From Phoronis australis (taxonomy: Eukaryota > Phoronida > Phoronidae): a DNA stretch of 64,000 bases. A program made the translations under genes and the position numbers. The stretch covers positions 835,097 through 899,096 of the forward strand of contig NMRA01000074.1 of assembly GCA_002633005.1 (NCBI GenBank), read 5' to 3'. The notes under the pieces are model-generated. The model had not been told where the DNA came from and did not search any database. It saw only the letters and a program-made list of their open reading frames with translations. Of this stretch, positions 1-16,259 are shown piece after piece. The first letter of the stretch is position 1; each line of letters opens with the position of its first letter.

Positions 1-1802
1 AAAAATTGCCGAGAAATCGTTGGTTCTGAGGTCGTACATCATGATTCTTACATGCTAATCCCAATACGAGCAAAAACTACAAAAATAAAATTAATCAATG
101 GGATTGTCTTTGATTTGATAACTACAACATTCGATTAAAACTCAACCAGGCAGACAAAAGGAAAATCTCGAGAAATCTCGGATCGCAAGCTCTAACACTA
201 GAATGCAGACACTCATGCATCAAATGCCTGTTTTCCTTTTTTACTACACTGTGGAGATTAAAACTTGCAGGAAGCCATTGCTGGAAGAACGGTTTATTGC
301 AAATAGCTTGTATCATATACATGTAGCGATCAGCTAGGTTAATACATATTAAATTATTTTCTAAGTTCACGCTCATTTCTTGAATACAAGGCTGATACTG
401 TAACTGAGGCTATTAGCAATTTGACACTTTGCAAAGTTACATTTTTCAGACACACGAGTGTTGACGACAACGGGCCTTTTTCACTATGTTAGGGTAAAAG
501 ATTTCTATTCTTCGGTAGTATCTCTTGTATAAACGACCACGTTATCACAAAAAGGTAACTTGAGCGGATTTATGAAGGCACTCTAATAAAATCAATTTAT
601 TATAGACTAACGGCACCAATCCATTCGACTAAACGACGTCCGTGTTCTATATAAGCGTATAAAACCGGGATTGTTTACGGAGATTGGGCATCAACACCAT
701 ATTAATCCTAAACAAACACAGATGAGTGTCGCTGTTTAAACAAGGTATTTAGACAGGTAGCTCTCTTCCCTGGCAACGAGCTTGTCTACAGTGCGGAATG
801 TTATCAGTTGTGACACAGACAGTGGACCGTTTTCTGGAGCATATATGCTGAGTCCTGAAGGTTTTGTGATGCACGCTGAAGGATAAGAAGCCCGAGAGTG
901 GTTCGAGACTGATAAAGTGGGGGTGGTTTTCGAAAAACAAACTCAAACTCTCAACTGCCGACTGCCAACTGTTGCCTGAGTTGTAGAGTTTTGATTGACG
1001 GCAATAGAAATCGACAGTAAGTGCATGAGAAAGTTATATTAGGAAGTTAACTTGTCAAGGAAGACTATATCGGAGGACTAGGACTCAACGTACGATGTAT
1101 GAGTGGATTTGGATAACGCTTGGGAAGATGACGTAACTGCCGTCACATTCATATCTCCTTCAGCGGGGACAAACGTTGTGGTCAGAAGGTTTGCGAAGAG
1201 TCTCGCGTCTGCAGCATGTGTCGTTGGGGTTGTACAACGATAAGTACGGTAAGTATATCAAACTATACTGGCAAATACTTATGAACCTAATTATAACTGC
1301 AATGAATCGTTGGGTCGTCAACTAGTGCTTCAAGCACCGTTATCTTAAACTGATACACAATTGACTCGACTGATGACCGCAACTTGACACAAGCCGCTGG
1401 ACTGTGTTTAAGCCGTCAACAAAATTGCTTGATCAATTAGTACTTTCTTGCTTTGCTTTCCCGGCCATTATGAGTTATGAATCCCTCTTATCAAATTAAA
1501 AAAATCCTATAACTCATTATACCCTAGCTGTTTTCTCCCCGCTTAATTAGTTTTCAATACCTTAGCAACAGTTGCCAGCAAGTTTGAAAGCGGAAACTCC
1601 TGGCGTGAGTTCCGTAGATGTCGGGATCTTGCGAAAACGCAACACGCACCTTAAGATTTCGCGAGATATCGTCATGCATACATCGTACATGTATGTAAAA
1701 CAAACAACCTGATCACAGATACAGCTAGTGCACTAGCTTCCTTAGCGAGATTTTATCGTTTACGAAACTCGAAACTTGGCAAATACCTGTAGCTACATAC
1801 AC
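1..1802. other. No gene recognised (left flank)
   Basis: AT-rich sequence holding only short open frames on both strands. None of these frames has a convincing domain, splice context or compositional bias. I see no RNA gene and no clear repeat. It may be intron or downstream sequence of the minus-strand SRCR gene, whose 3' end was not located. Confidence 0.5.
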
Positions 1803-1960
1803 CTTTAATCGCCGTAGTCCCACCCTCAAATTCAGTTTGTCGGGCGTTTTCATTGGTGCGCCGGACAACTTCATTAACAGGGTGCAACTCGGGGAGGTCA
1901 CACTTCCTCCACAATGAATAGCATCCCAGATAGGTGTTAGCAACCACTGGAGCGATGGTC
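1803..1960 (-). CDS. Possible exon: degenerate trypsin-like (S1) N-terminal fragment
   Basis: A minus-strand frame bounded by a CAG acceptor at its high end and a GTGTATG donor at its low end. It reads through WLLTPIWDAIHCGGSVTSPS and ends near LNLRVGLRRLK. The HCGGS core and the VGLRRL stretch, at about the spacing seen in S1 proteases, resemble the region around the catalytic histidine. The usual TAAHC motif is absent, however; CTLLMKLS occupies its place. Some SRCR proteins (neurotrypsin type) end in a trypsin domain, so position and strand would fit the SRCR exons upstream. I found no exon carrying the activation site. It may be a dead protease exon, a pseudogene or chance similarity. Confidence 0.28.
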
Positions 1961-3201
1961 CTGAATCTTCAGTTCAAGAGGTTACATTTGAGGAACGGTC
2001 ATGATGAAATTCGAATTTGTTTTGTGGGCAAATTGTTTACGTAGTCGTGTTCAATAGTCGCAATTACACTAATACCAAAGAAAAGGCAGAGACGCACAAA
2101 ATCGAGAATTGGAAATCAAACTCCAGCTTTTTGCTCCTATAGGGCACGTTTCATCGAAGTTGACATATCCGGTGGTAGCTAAGACGGTCGTAGGCACGTT
2201 ACAGTAAAGGTGACACTGGGTTCTTGTAAAAGCAAAACATATTCACTCATGTTGAAAGTTCTGCCTCACTTTTATAAACCATAGTAGTGAATGGTTTCCC
2301 AATAAAAATTGAGGTACCACCGTTATGGTCTGGGTTTACACAGATGAATAAACACTACACGTTTGCACATGTTGAGCTAATAGAACAATTTTACTTCGAA
2401 CTCGGAACTTCGAGTTCGAACGAATTTAGGCCATCCGGAGGACAGTTATTTTCCCCCGAGAACAGTTATCTTCCCCATGAGTACAGTTACCTTTCTCGTC
2501 GTTCACTGCTGCCATGTTCCTTTCTATTTCACTTCAAGATAGCTTAAAACCCGTTAATTGATACTACTGACAATGAGTTGAAATACCGATATAAAGATCG
2601 ACAAGCTGCGCGAAGTAAGATAGAAATCGTTCTTTACAGGTCCGACTCATCTCAGTACGTTTCATGAAAAATAGATTAAGACTTAAATTTGGTCTAATGG
2701 TCCACGCAACCATTTATGAGAAATAATTAAATCTAACTTGAGCCAAAACGAAAAGTCTCTGCTAGTTACTGTTTCTAAAATTATTTCTACACTAAGATGC
2801 GATCGTAACTCATGTTTTCAGTAATTGTGAAAGTGGGAGAGCACCTTAAATCAAATTTTTTGTCCTAAGTTCTAACTTACTTTTCACGAATCTGTACCAA
2901 AAGTGCGGTAGCGGCCACAGCAGAAGCCTTAGCGGAACTCTTTTCAAGTACTTAACTTTTATTAAATGGGTTCTGCTGCTGCCGGATTCCATTGAAGAGT
3001 CAAAATGATTCTATTTTTCCTCTCACTGTACTTATGATACGGAACAGTACTGTGATATCACATTTCTGTCCTTAGTCTTCACTTTTCATGAAGCAACCCA
3101 AGAAGTCCGTTAGCAGCCCAACCTTTCGAAAACTAGGTCAATTTTATAGTACCTCGGCAAAAGAGTTGATTTGGAATGGAGCTAAGTATAGGCGTACTCA
3201 C
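1961..3201. other. No gene recognised
   Basis: Putative intron sequence between two tentative minus-strand exons. The 86-codon plus-strand frame at 2287-2547 shows no recognisable domain. No repeat or RNA gene was seen. Confidence 0.4.
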
Positions 3202-7457
<4,256 letters not shown>

Positions 7458-8427
7458 CTATTGAAATCATCTTTGGACAAGTTAAACCGACAATGCAAAA
7501 CCTTAGTGTGAGACAGATCCAGTTAATGCATAAAGATCTATAATTTTGGATGAATGACTATCTAACGTCTTCACAGCAACATTTTTTTTGTCTTGATAGG
7601 GTACACATCTTTTGAACAATTATTTTCCTGCCGCTTATGTAGTCATTTCTGTAACCTCTCTTGTGCATTTCCTTTTTTATGTTACTAGTACACCCTATTT
7701 TTCGCATTTTGGTAACACTCTTGGTTTTTGAAATTGAAAAAAAATATTTTTGAATCTGTCAGGTATGCGAAGGAATATTTATGCATTAAATTAACCTAAT
7801 TTTGCTTTTGTTAAAATCATACATCATCAATGATGAAGGGCTTTCTAATTACATGACTCTTTTATGTTTCGTTTGAAAAACGGCGGAGTTGCGAACACCG
7901 GAACAAATAAATGGAAAAATGCCACGCATGCGCTGTGCAACCTCAACAGCGCGTGATCGAAGTTGGCATTTCAGGTTTTAAATGTTCTTACTAACCATCC
8001 TCCCGTGTACTCACGTGTGTTGTTTTGCTTTCAAAATCTGTGGATTACTCCGTTTTATTCAAAACAAACTAAATTGTTTTTAACACAGGTGCGGTATATC
8101 TTTTACTTACCATCTGCTTTTGACGACTCGTTCAATGACTGTGCAGTAGCAGACGATTCTAGAATAAAAATTATTTCGCAATAAAACAATGTTGATTTTT
8201 ATAGGAGACGTCGTGCAATCACGCCGATAATGTGTGCTTATTGGTGGATAAGAAAATACTCGTGTTATAAACGAGTTCTGATCAGACACGTTACAAATTA
8301 CCGGTGACATCATATACTGTATCAATGGACGAGTGGGTAACAAATGCTCAATCCAGATGAATGCGAAAATATAGGATCCGTTTTTAAAATCAGTAGGCAT
8401 TAATAGTTCTGTTGCTTAGTCAAAGTA

Positions 8428-8575
8428 TTCCATCGAAATTAGAACCTCGGTGTAAAACACTGAGATACAGTGTATTTCGGAGTCGAAAACAGACTGTCCC
8501 ACCCTCAAAACAGCTAATTATCCCGAAAAACACGAATCCGACCTTTAAAACAGGAAGTCCGCGGATCGTACCTGA
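8428..8575 (+). repeat. Inverted repeat arm 1
   Basis: About 150 bp here reappears, reverse complemented and with moderate divergence, at 10025-10169. Shared phrases, read in the orientation of the second copy, include TCCGCGGA, AAAGGTCGG.TTCGTGTTTT, TTAGCTGTTT, TGTTTTCGACTC and TCGATGGAATAC. No open frame lies in it. Confidence 0.6.
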
Positions 8576-10024
8576 CACCCGGGAACCGAAACACCACCCC
8601 TCAACTTCTTGTCAAACATTGTTTATCTCAAGAAAATAGTACACGTACATGTACCTTAAAACATGAATCGATGTATGTTATGGCACTTTCGCTACCAGTA
8701 TAATATGCAGAAAGTTATGAGTCGGTACTGAAGTTGCTTGAGATGAAATGCCAACGTTTCGCCTTTTCGACTTGAGGAGTAGGTCGGACTCGAGGAAATC
8801 GGCGGCAGACTTTGGTCAGAATCCTTTCCCAGGTATATGATTGAGGTTGAAAATCCACCTTTGAACCGAAGAGGAGGCTTGTGATTCAACCTATCAAGCA
8901 CAGGATTCTGACTAAACTTCTCCCGGCGAATTTCTCATCTCCGACCTAATCCACCAAAGGTTGCACAGGTTTGAAAAAGCCAGCAGACGCAGGAGAAACG
9001 TTGCCATTTCATCTCAAGTACGTTCAGTGACGGCTCAATTTCTGTATAATATAGTACCTTAGTACCTTTAAAGTGCTTTGTGTTCATACGGCAGGTATCA
9101 GGTTCAAATATTGATGAAAAATAAATCTCCCTACTTTAAATATCTTGTTTTACTACATGAGAATTATGGACAATTTATGACCGATTGGCGTTCTGCCGTA
9201 ATTTTGCTGCTGAAGCAACTGTGGTGCGATCTTTTGCGCTGGCTTTCGGGCGCTACGGAATATTGCGTCACCAGTTTCTTTTTCCCAATTCTTCCATCAA
9301 CTGTTCTCCTTTCACGAGGTTGCGTACATGTCACAACAAATTATCGTAACTGGTTTCATTTCGTTACAAGTTTTTAGTATCTAATTACCAGGAAATTGAA
9401 TTTCAGAACAAGTTTTGCAGCAATGATCCGCCAAAACAGTGTGAATACTTTGAGTTCAGAAATTCCAATTCCAGATTCCCTTTTAATGGTTGTTGAGGAG
9501 TTGAAGAACAATTTTGGGGGGAAAGAACAGTGAAGTTGGTGACGGTGTAGGTCTTTTGAGTGAATAATTCTCGCAGTTCATTTCAAAATCCGAAAAAATT
9601 GATTGTGCTGGAAATAATGTACTCTCGTCCAGTAAATCGACAAACCCTAAAATGGGAACAATTGCAAAGATAATTAAATTAATTAATCAACAATGGCACT
9701 CGAAAGTCGAAATAACATTTCTGTTTTTAATTGTGGAAAATATTTTGTGGAAACTTTTGAATAAACTGAAATTAACTGAGTATTCAACCAGAACACAATG
9801 TGTTGAGAGTACAGATTTTGTTGAATTTCACCCACAGACGAGTTGCACGAGATTTTACCGATGAAAATCAAATGACAATATATAACATAAGTTACGTTTT
9901 ATTATTGATAATTTTTACCAAAAATGAAGAGAACAATTAGAAAGTATTTAAAATGCTTTAACTCAAAGTTTCAGGCTACTAAATTTGTCTCATTTATCAT
10001 ACAATTTAAAATTGTCTCCTGTTC

Positions 10025-10169
10025 AATCCGCGGATTCACTGTTCTACATGTACAGTGTAAAGGTCGGGGTTCGTGTTTTACGTGCTGCTTAGCTGTTTGA
10101 AATTGCGGGAGCTTGTTTTCGACTCAGCGATTTCTGTTTCACACCGGAATTCCAATGTCGATGGAATAC
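10025..10169 (-). repeat. Inverted repeat arm 2
   Basis: Reverse-complement partner of 8428-8575, separated by about 1.45 kb. The interval codes for nothing recognisable, so these could be two independent insertions of one short element or the ends of a decayed larger one. Confidence 0.6.
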
Positions 10170-10962
10170 CCTGTTAGTGCCGACTTTAGTCCCAATGAGA
10201 CAGAAATAAATTTAAACGCAACAACAAAAGTAAAACAAAATGAGTCGAAGGAATACATTGTAGCAATTTTTTGTTATAATAACCGCATTTCAATGCTGCT
10301 TTAAAGGTTACTAAACTACGATAACGGTGGTTTCACGTTTCCACATAAAGTGAATGTCACCCCAACAAAAGTTCAGCTCTACTCTGAGAAGGCCTTGATT
10401 TCATCAGGTAACCCCACATACGTTGTCGAGGACAGGTTGAAACCCAAAACCACGGGCCTATTTATATTCATAAACAGGTTTAACTGAACAAGTCAGAACG
10501 ATCCCAATTTTCCACCTTGTCACGTCTGCGGTAATCCACTGCATCAATCTTACACTGTTCTTGTAACTGGTGCCGCAGTTTTGATTCTCAAATGTAACAC
10601 ATTTCCAGTTCCCTTTCTCTCATATTAGTGCTCTTGAAATACTTAGAAGCACACCCAGCCTAAAAATGGGGGGGGGGGCAAGTTTTTGAGAATGTGGACC
10701 TTTTACTAAAAAAAGGAGCAAGTCCAGAACTATAAATTGTGCTTTCGCCGAATTTTGGTAGTTCCTGCCTTTTTATTGGACTTCTGTCTCGTTTTCTACT
10801 TTTTCGGACATTTTGTTTTTTCTGAGGCGGACCTTTTTGCCCACTTCGCTAAATGGGGGTGCGCGCATGAAGCATTAGTGCGTTGAGAAATGGTTCAATG
10901 GTAGGTCACGAAGCAAGACTTTTGAGATTTATCAGCTGGTAGGAATATTGTTTTTTTCTTAC

Positions 10963-11013
10963 CATTAACTGTCGTGGTTTCATGGAATGATTGCGTGACA
11001 CTGTCAGATGATA
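10963..11013 (-). CDS. Possible upstream exon of the SRCR gene (Ser/Thr-rich stalk)
   Basis: A 51-nt minus-strand segment between a polypyrimidine CTATTTTTCAG acceptor and a GTAAGAAA donor. It reads SSDSVTQSFHETTTVN and leaves one base, which matches the phase needed by the first SRCR exon at 7414. The composition resembles a linker or stalk. Evidence rests on splice signals and phase only. Confidence 0.3.
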
Positions 11014-11883
11014 CTGAAAAATAGACGGGTGTAATCTGATTTAGTAATAGAGAATCCTTCCAGATAAATCTCTCAGAAAGCGCATGATTTCTAAATACGT
11101 TGGTCCTAACGGACACATCGTTGTCGGTGCATGAAATTTGCTGGCCACTCGCAGTTGCAGATCATATTAGCAAGGCGTTTAGTTTTGGACAATAATACAG
11201 GGAAAGGCCAATATGTGCAACCACTCTAACGAGTCCTAGTAAACTAAGTTTACTTGCCATTTAAACTTTTTTCTGTCGTGGAGGTAGCACATTTCATTGC
11301 AAGGCTTACTTTTCATAATGTCAGACACATGGTACGATCAATACAATACGCATTCAGCAACCAATACTTCCCTTTTTCAATTTTCTTGCTGTCAACTTTG
11401 CAACCCCAAAATGTAACGATACAAGTTAATCGGCATTGGAATGATGAGCTACGTCATAACCAATAAGCAAAACATTGACTAGTAAAGCTACATATGAAGA
11501 AGCAGGATACAATGTAAGTAAATGACACTGCTGCGGTGGGTAAATAAATTTGAATGGGAGTGGTGCTGTTCTATTTCAGGACGGGTCCACGACAAACAAA
11601 GCTGAGCCCTCATTCCCTCGACTTTGGGGCCGAACACCGGCCCTATTTCCCTTGGAAAAAATATTGAAAAATCACGCGAAATTCCCCTCAAGAGTGATTG
11701 AAAAATTACTTTCGAGGTTCGAATAACTTGTAGCCCACACAGCTGATAATTTGAAATTGCACAAAAAATAAGTTTTGGCTACTTGAGGAAGAGCCCATGA
11801 GGGTTTGCAACAGGGGTGGGAGTGCCACTGATGGTGATTGGGGGCTAGATTTTTCCGCTCACTCTAAAAAAACCCCCTTTCAG
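11014..11883. other. No gene recognised
   Basis: Short open frames only, without recognisable domains. No repeat or RNA gene was seen. It lies between the minus-strand SRCR gene and the plus-strand cysteine-rich gene. Confidence 0.4.
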
Positions 11884-12002
11884 AAGGAACAGGCACATTT
11901 CCTCTCAGGTGATCGAGGACCCTGCAAAGTGTTGATATTTGACAAACCGAAAAGTCGACTTAATTGTTATCGATGTGACAATATGATAAGAAGACTAACA
12001 GG
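11884..12002 (+). CDS. Possible exon of the cysteine-rich gene
   Basis: A plus-strand segment after a CCCTTTCAG acceptor and before a GTAAGC donor. It reads GPCKVLIFDKPKSRL, then NCYRCDNMIRRLTG. The Cys-x2-Cys pair and basic composition resemble the exon at 14010-14114. The exon leaves two bases while the exon at 14010 starts in phase 0, so at least one intervening exon would be needed, and I did not find it. It is listed as plausible, not established. Confidence 0.35.
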
Positions 12003-14009
12003 GTAAGCGTCAGTTCAATGAATTGCTTACTTGCACTGCGTGTCATCATCAAGTAACAACAGAGGGCGATCAATGGTTGACTTGTCTGAACTGGACTCAT
12101 GGCTCCTTGGGTTTAAGGTTATGTAGGACCCTAGAAAAATGTCCAAATTCGGATATGTTTGAAACATCATATCTCAGAAATATCTGATCGATTCATATCC
12201 ATCTTTCAGACAATATACTTTATAAACTGTCCTTCAAACATAAAAACGATTTTCGGGAAAATTATGTTACTTAAAAACTATAACGACAAAATATTTTAGA
12301 AAATTGTAAGAGCATTTTGAGACCTGGTATTGAACATTCATATCTCATAAAATTTGACACTGTTATTGAAACCGTTGTTTCGTTTTCAATCTACCTTTCT
12401 TATTTGCTATACTAAATTGATATAAGGACACGTAACCGATTGATGGCAGATTGGTAAAAGATAAAAACCAGGCTCTTTAGTTCACTGACTTCTACTGAGT
12501 TAAAAACTTTCAAATTATAGATTTGTCAATAAAATCATACTATACACCTGTACATGTATGTAGCTCTATAAAAGAAACATTGGTAAACAATCCAGAGATA
12601 AAGGGATATTGAAAACTACGACAATCTAATACGAAATAACGATTCGTACAATAAATACAATATCAACATATTTGATGTCACCGACACTAAAAATTGATGG
12701 CGACAGGCAAAATTGTGGACTGTCGATGTGGCAAGTTAACTGAGAGGCGAAGGTGCTTACTAAAATATAAACATGTCTCACGAGATACTTATATTTGTAT
12801 ATATAAATACGTTTATATTTGACTTCCCAGAGTTCCAGTGTTCTATTGATACATGTGTACAGTTGTACATGTATGTGCTAAACCGTAATACCACGATCAG
12901 AACAACTCGCGATTGAGTCAAACTTTGATCCACGCTGAATTCACCGTTCTTGTAACATTTTCTGCAGTTAGATTTTCCAATTTGAAACAATCACTTGTCT
13001 CGTCTTCGTTTTGAAAGTAATCGGCGTTTTGCATTGTGTTCAATTTCAGAATCATATAGTTCGAAGCTGCGCTGTACACCGATGCATAAACATCGATCCA
13101 CAAATTTATCTACATACAATAACATTAAAATTATCATCAAAATCACAGAGTAGAACACTACATATATTTATATTTATATATATACTCACCTCAGTGTGGG
13201 GTCTTTCCGAATGACAGATTGGACACAAACCAGTTGTTGAAAACGTCATTCGAGCCTGTGTACATCCAACTATTACGCAGTGTTGACCGGTTCAACGACA
13301 AGGTCTACACGCCATGCACGTGAGCGGCATAGTTTCAGGAAGGGCAATTTGCAAGTAAATACGTTCACATAATGCACCATTTCTCAATATGTTTTGTAAT
13401 CCGGCCACGGTAACCCTTTTAAACGAGGTACTATTCCTCCTCGTGGGTATGGACAAATCTTTACAAATATTAATTGTGCATTAAAGGTTAAACATGTTTT
13501 AAAAAATAATGCGTATCTGAATTATCATGACAAAAGTTGTGTACAGCCACACGTCAACAGTCTCGCAACAAAGGTTGGTTTCGAAAAGGTAATACTTGGG
13601 CCTACTTGTCAGAAGATATTATAGCAGTCACTCCCAAACTTCTTGGTAACTGAAAACTCCAAGGAAAGACGGACGTCTAGCGTCATGTTGCCTATATTCG
13701 CAATTTGCCCAGCGAACAGTAGTAAAGCAAAACTATTCCAACCCCCCAATTCAACTTTCGTCATGGATACGGTAATATTTAAAGACCAGCTACATGAATT
13801 GTGTTGCGCGAAAAATGTTTGTAAATGACCAACTTTTCTCAAGGAAATAAATTTGCATACAAGGTCAGCAATGTTCATTCCGATATGCCTTGCATCTATT
13901 GTTTTATGTTAAATGTTTTATAAACAGCGCCTTCCGTCTAAACAGTTTTGACACCAGATCATTGTTGATACATGCATACATGTACATGTATATCGGGCTT
14001 TAATTTCAG
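12003..14009. other. Non-coding stretch upstream of the cysteine-rich exon
   Basis: Contains the dispersed repeat at 12110-12430. The 61-codon minus-strand frame at 12918-13103 has a possible acceptor but no recognisable domain. Nothing else could be supported. Confidence 0.35.
12110..12430 (+). repeat. Dispersed repeat with TATCTCAGAAAT core, copy 1
   Basis: The phrase order GACCCTAGAAAAATGT, AAATT.GG, CATATCTCAGAAAT, CTGATC, TTTCAGA recurs in reverse complement at about 33,230-33,590. A short lead-in (GTTTAAGGTTATGTA) is also present near 32,200. No coding capacity was seen. Confidence 0.55.
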
Positions 14010-14114
14010 ACCTACATGTGCAAGTGGTGTGGTACGCGTTACTGCAAGGAATGCTTGAGGGGGGACTTCACTGGAGTGATGGCTGAGTCAAGCAAATGTA
14101 GAATGTGCAATCAG
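14010..14114 (+). CDS. Cysteine-cluster exon
   Basis: A 105-nt exon, exactly 35 codons, phase 0 at both ends. It holds CKWC, CKEC and CRMC, arranged as a compact zinc-binding module. Confidence 0.65.
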
Positions 14115-16259
14115 GTAAGGGCTCATACATGTACATCTGATTGGAGGGACTGCTGCGCTGATTTTCGAAATAGCCGCGCCATATTGAAATTCACTATTCC
14201 ACCCGACGGCGATCAGGTCTTGGACAGGCGTTCAGCGCCACCTACAGATCCCATGTAATGCGAACGGGACGTTTCAACCAATTGGTATAAACAGCGTTTT
14301 AACACCTTTTCTGTTATACAGTTGTAATGCCGACACATTTCAACTGCTCTGAGGTGGAATGTGGCGATGCCTTAGGAAAAAGACAACGAACATTAATGGA
14401 CGAACAAGGATCTCATGTTCCATACATTTACGACTGCGAACAAGAATCTGCCAGTGCGACAACGCCAGTGGCTGCGGCTAATAACGCGAGGGAATTTCAA
14501 TCCCAGTTTGTGCCAAAAAAACTAAACTCAGTAAATCAGGGAAATTAACCTAGATAAACCGTTGAGAGGAGCTGAATGCAGGATTTATTATTCTGTTTTT
14601 AAACTATTAAACCACTGAGTAGTTGAATTTCTGTCCTCCAGTCTGAGTCGGGGTCAGTTGTGCTTCCAGAGCCAATGAAATGTTCCCTAATTCGAGCGGA
14701 GGCCTGGTACGAATGGCAGCAAAATGAGTTTTGCGACTTACACCACCCTTCATAATATTTTTTTTCAACATGAAACGCAATAAATCATGGAATCTTACAC
14801 TCCTTGGACATCAGCATTCGCAGCAGATAATGAACATAGTTGCTCTATACTACATTTTTCCAATGAATGAAAACGCAAACTTCATTAGAGCAGTCAGTTT
14901 TACTTTTTATTGCCCTGTTTTAAAAAATTGTTATTCCTCAGCTGGTATTTCTGTCGACTTAAAGCAAAAAAACAGTAAGTTTATCGTATGTTTTACATTT
15001 TAAGCCGAAGAACAGCAATGTCCCCTTAACTTTCGGCTTAAAATCATTCTCGTGGCCAAAACAACTATCCACCTCCGAATCATATTTGTACTTCTAACAT
15101 GACACCATTGATGTCATGTCATACGTCACACGTTAAACAGGTTACTTCTTCGTCAAATTCAACATGTCAGTATCTTCTCCTTTCAAGTCCGAGCTGAAAC
15201 GAACACATCGTGAGTTGAAAAGCATTGATCCTCTTCTGAATAATGCGTTGTCAATTCTCTATGAGCCAAAAGACTTTTCTACACTGACGTGGGCAATTTT
15301 CTACCAATTAGTGACCTAAACCAAAATTAGCTGTTTGTTAAAAAAAGCTTGGGCTTAATGACGCCTTTCAACCGCCCTTACCTCCACTCGTATTTTCAGC
15401 ATGGGCAACTCTAAACCTGTTGCAAGACTATGATAATTTCCTTGCAACCAGTGTATCCCGTAAGAAACACGCAAAATCATCATGCGAGTGAAAGGCGAGT
15501 GTCAATTCGCGTATACACGTGTGTGCTTGAGGCCTTAGTAGTGCAACTTCGGTCCACCTTCGGAACGTAGCTCTCAGCCGGTAGTGTCGCATCATCATGA
15601 GACGCAGTCTGGTGAGCGCAAGGACTTGTGAGAAAAGCCGGTCAGGCCGTATTTTTCGCTTCTAATGCGTGGCGATATTTCACGATGACTTGCGCGATTA
15701 TGCGATTTCCCAAGTTTTTTTGCGTACACGGAATGCAGCCTCGATTAACGTGGCAACGACTGCAGCCAATGTAATTCGGCATCGGATTGATGGCAAATTC
15801 CCTTCCGAAACGTAGTTTTTAGACTCGTCGATGTTCTTGTATATTCTAAGGCCTACATATAGACTGTACATACACTGCTAATTTACGTGTATACACATAG
15901 AACGTTATTTTAGTGAAATAGAACAAGTCACGGTTGTTCCATTTGCAGCGGCGCAGGTATCCTAGATAGGTCACTCACAAGTGGTGGGATCTTCATGATT
16001 GCCGAACTACATGTACATGACCAGTGTTTTAATAATTTTGTTTTGTTTTGTTTGTGCACGACCATTAGTTCACAGAAATAGCTCTATTTCACAGAAACGC
16101 TGTCAGGGTCAACGGGTAGAGTACGTGCCGCCACCAAAGCCAGCGAACGACAAAAAGAAGAGAGGAAACTCGAGCATGCGCAGTCGCAGTTCTAGTCCCG
16201 TGAAGAGCGCCAAGCCGTCTGCCGGGAAAAAGAGAAGAGGACAGTCAGGCCGAAAATAA
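14010..16259 (+). CDS. Small cysteine-rich, probably zinc-binding protein with basic SR/K tail (3' exons)
   Basis: Two exons join in phase 0: 14010-14114 (TTTCAG acceptor, GTAAGG donor) and 16095-16259 (TTTCACAG acceptor, TAA stop). The first encodes 35 residues, TYMCKWCGTRYCKECLRG then KCRMCNQ. The second begins KRCQGQRVEYVPPPKP and continues with a Lys-rich stretch, RSRSSSPVKSAKPSAG and a terminal GKKRRGQSGRK. The spaced Cys pairs (C-x2-C, C-x2-C, C-x2-C) suggest one or two zinc sites. The basic Ser/Arg/Lys tail suggests a nuclear, nucleic-acid-associated protein, but that is inference. The 5' exons and start are not established; 11884-12002 may be one. An AATAAA overlaps the stop codon at 16255-16260. 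I do not recognise the family. Confidence 0.65.
14115..16094. other. Intron of the cysteine-rich gene
   Basis: No repeat or alternative exon could be supported. Open frames at 14327-14548 and 14731-15003 lack recognisable domains. Confidence 0.4.
16095..16259 (+). CDS. Last exon of the cysteine-rich gene, basic tail
   Basis: This exon encodes 54 residues plus TAA. A further Cys (KRCQG) follows the first exon's cluster. The tail is rich in Lys, Arg, Ser and Pro with RSRSSSPVK. The frame continues upstream of the acceptor to 15999 as an open frame, but that part is intronic. Confidence 0.62.
   Translation, partial: KRCQGQRVEYVPPPKPANDKKKRGNSSMRSRSSSPVKSAKPSAGKKRRGQSGRK

Noticed and set aside
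12918-13103. Minus-strand 61-codon frame with a plausible acceptor, reading DVYASVYSAASNYMILKLN
   Set aside because: Looks protein-like, but there is no recognisable domain and no partner exon; kept out of the feature list.
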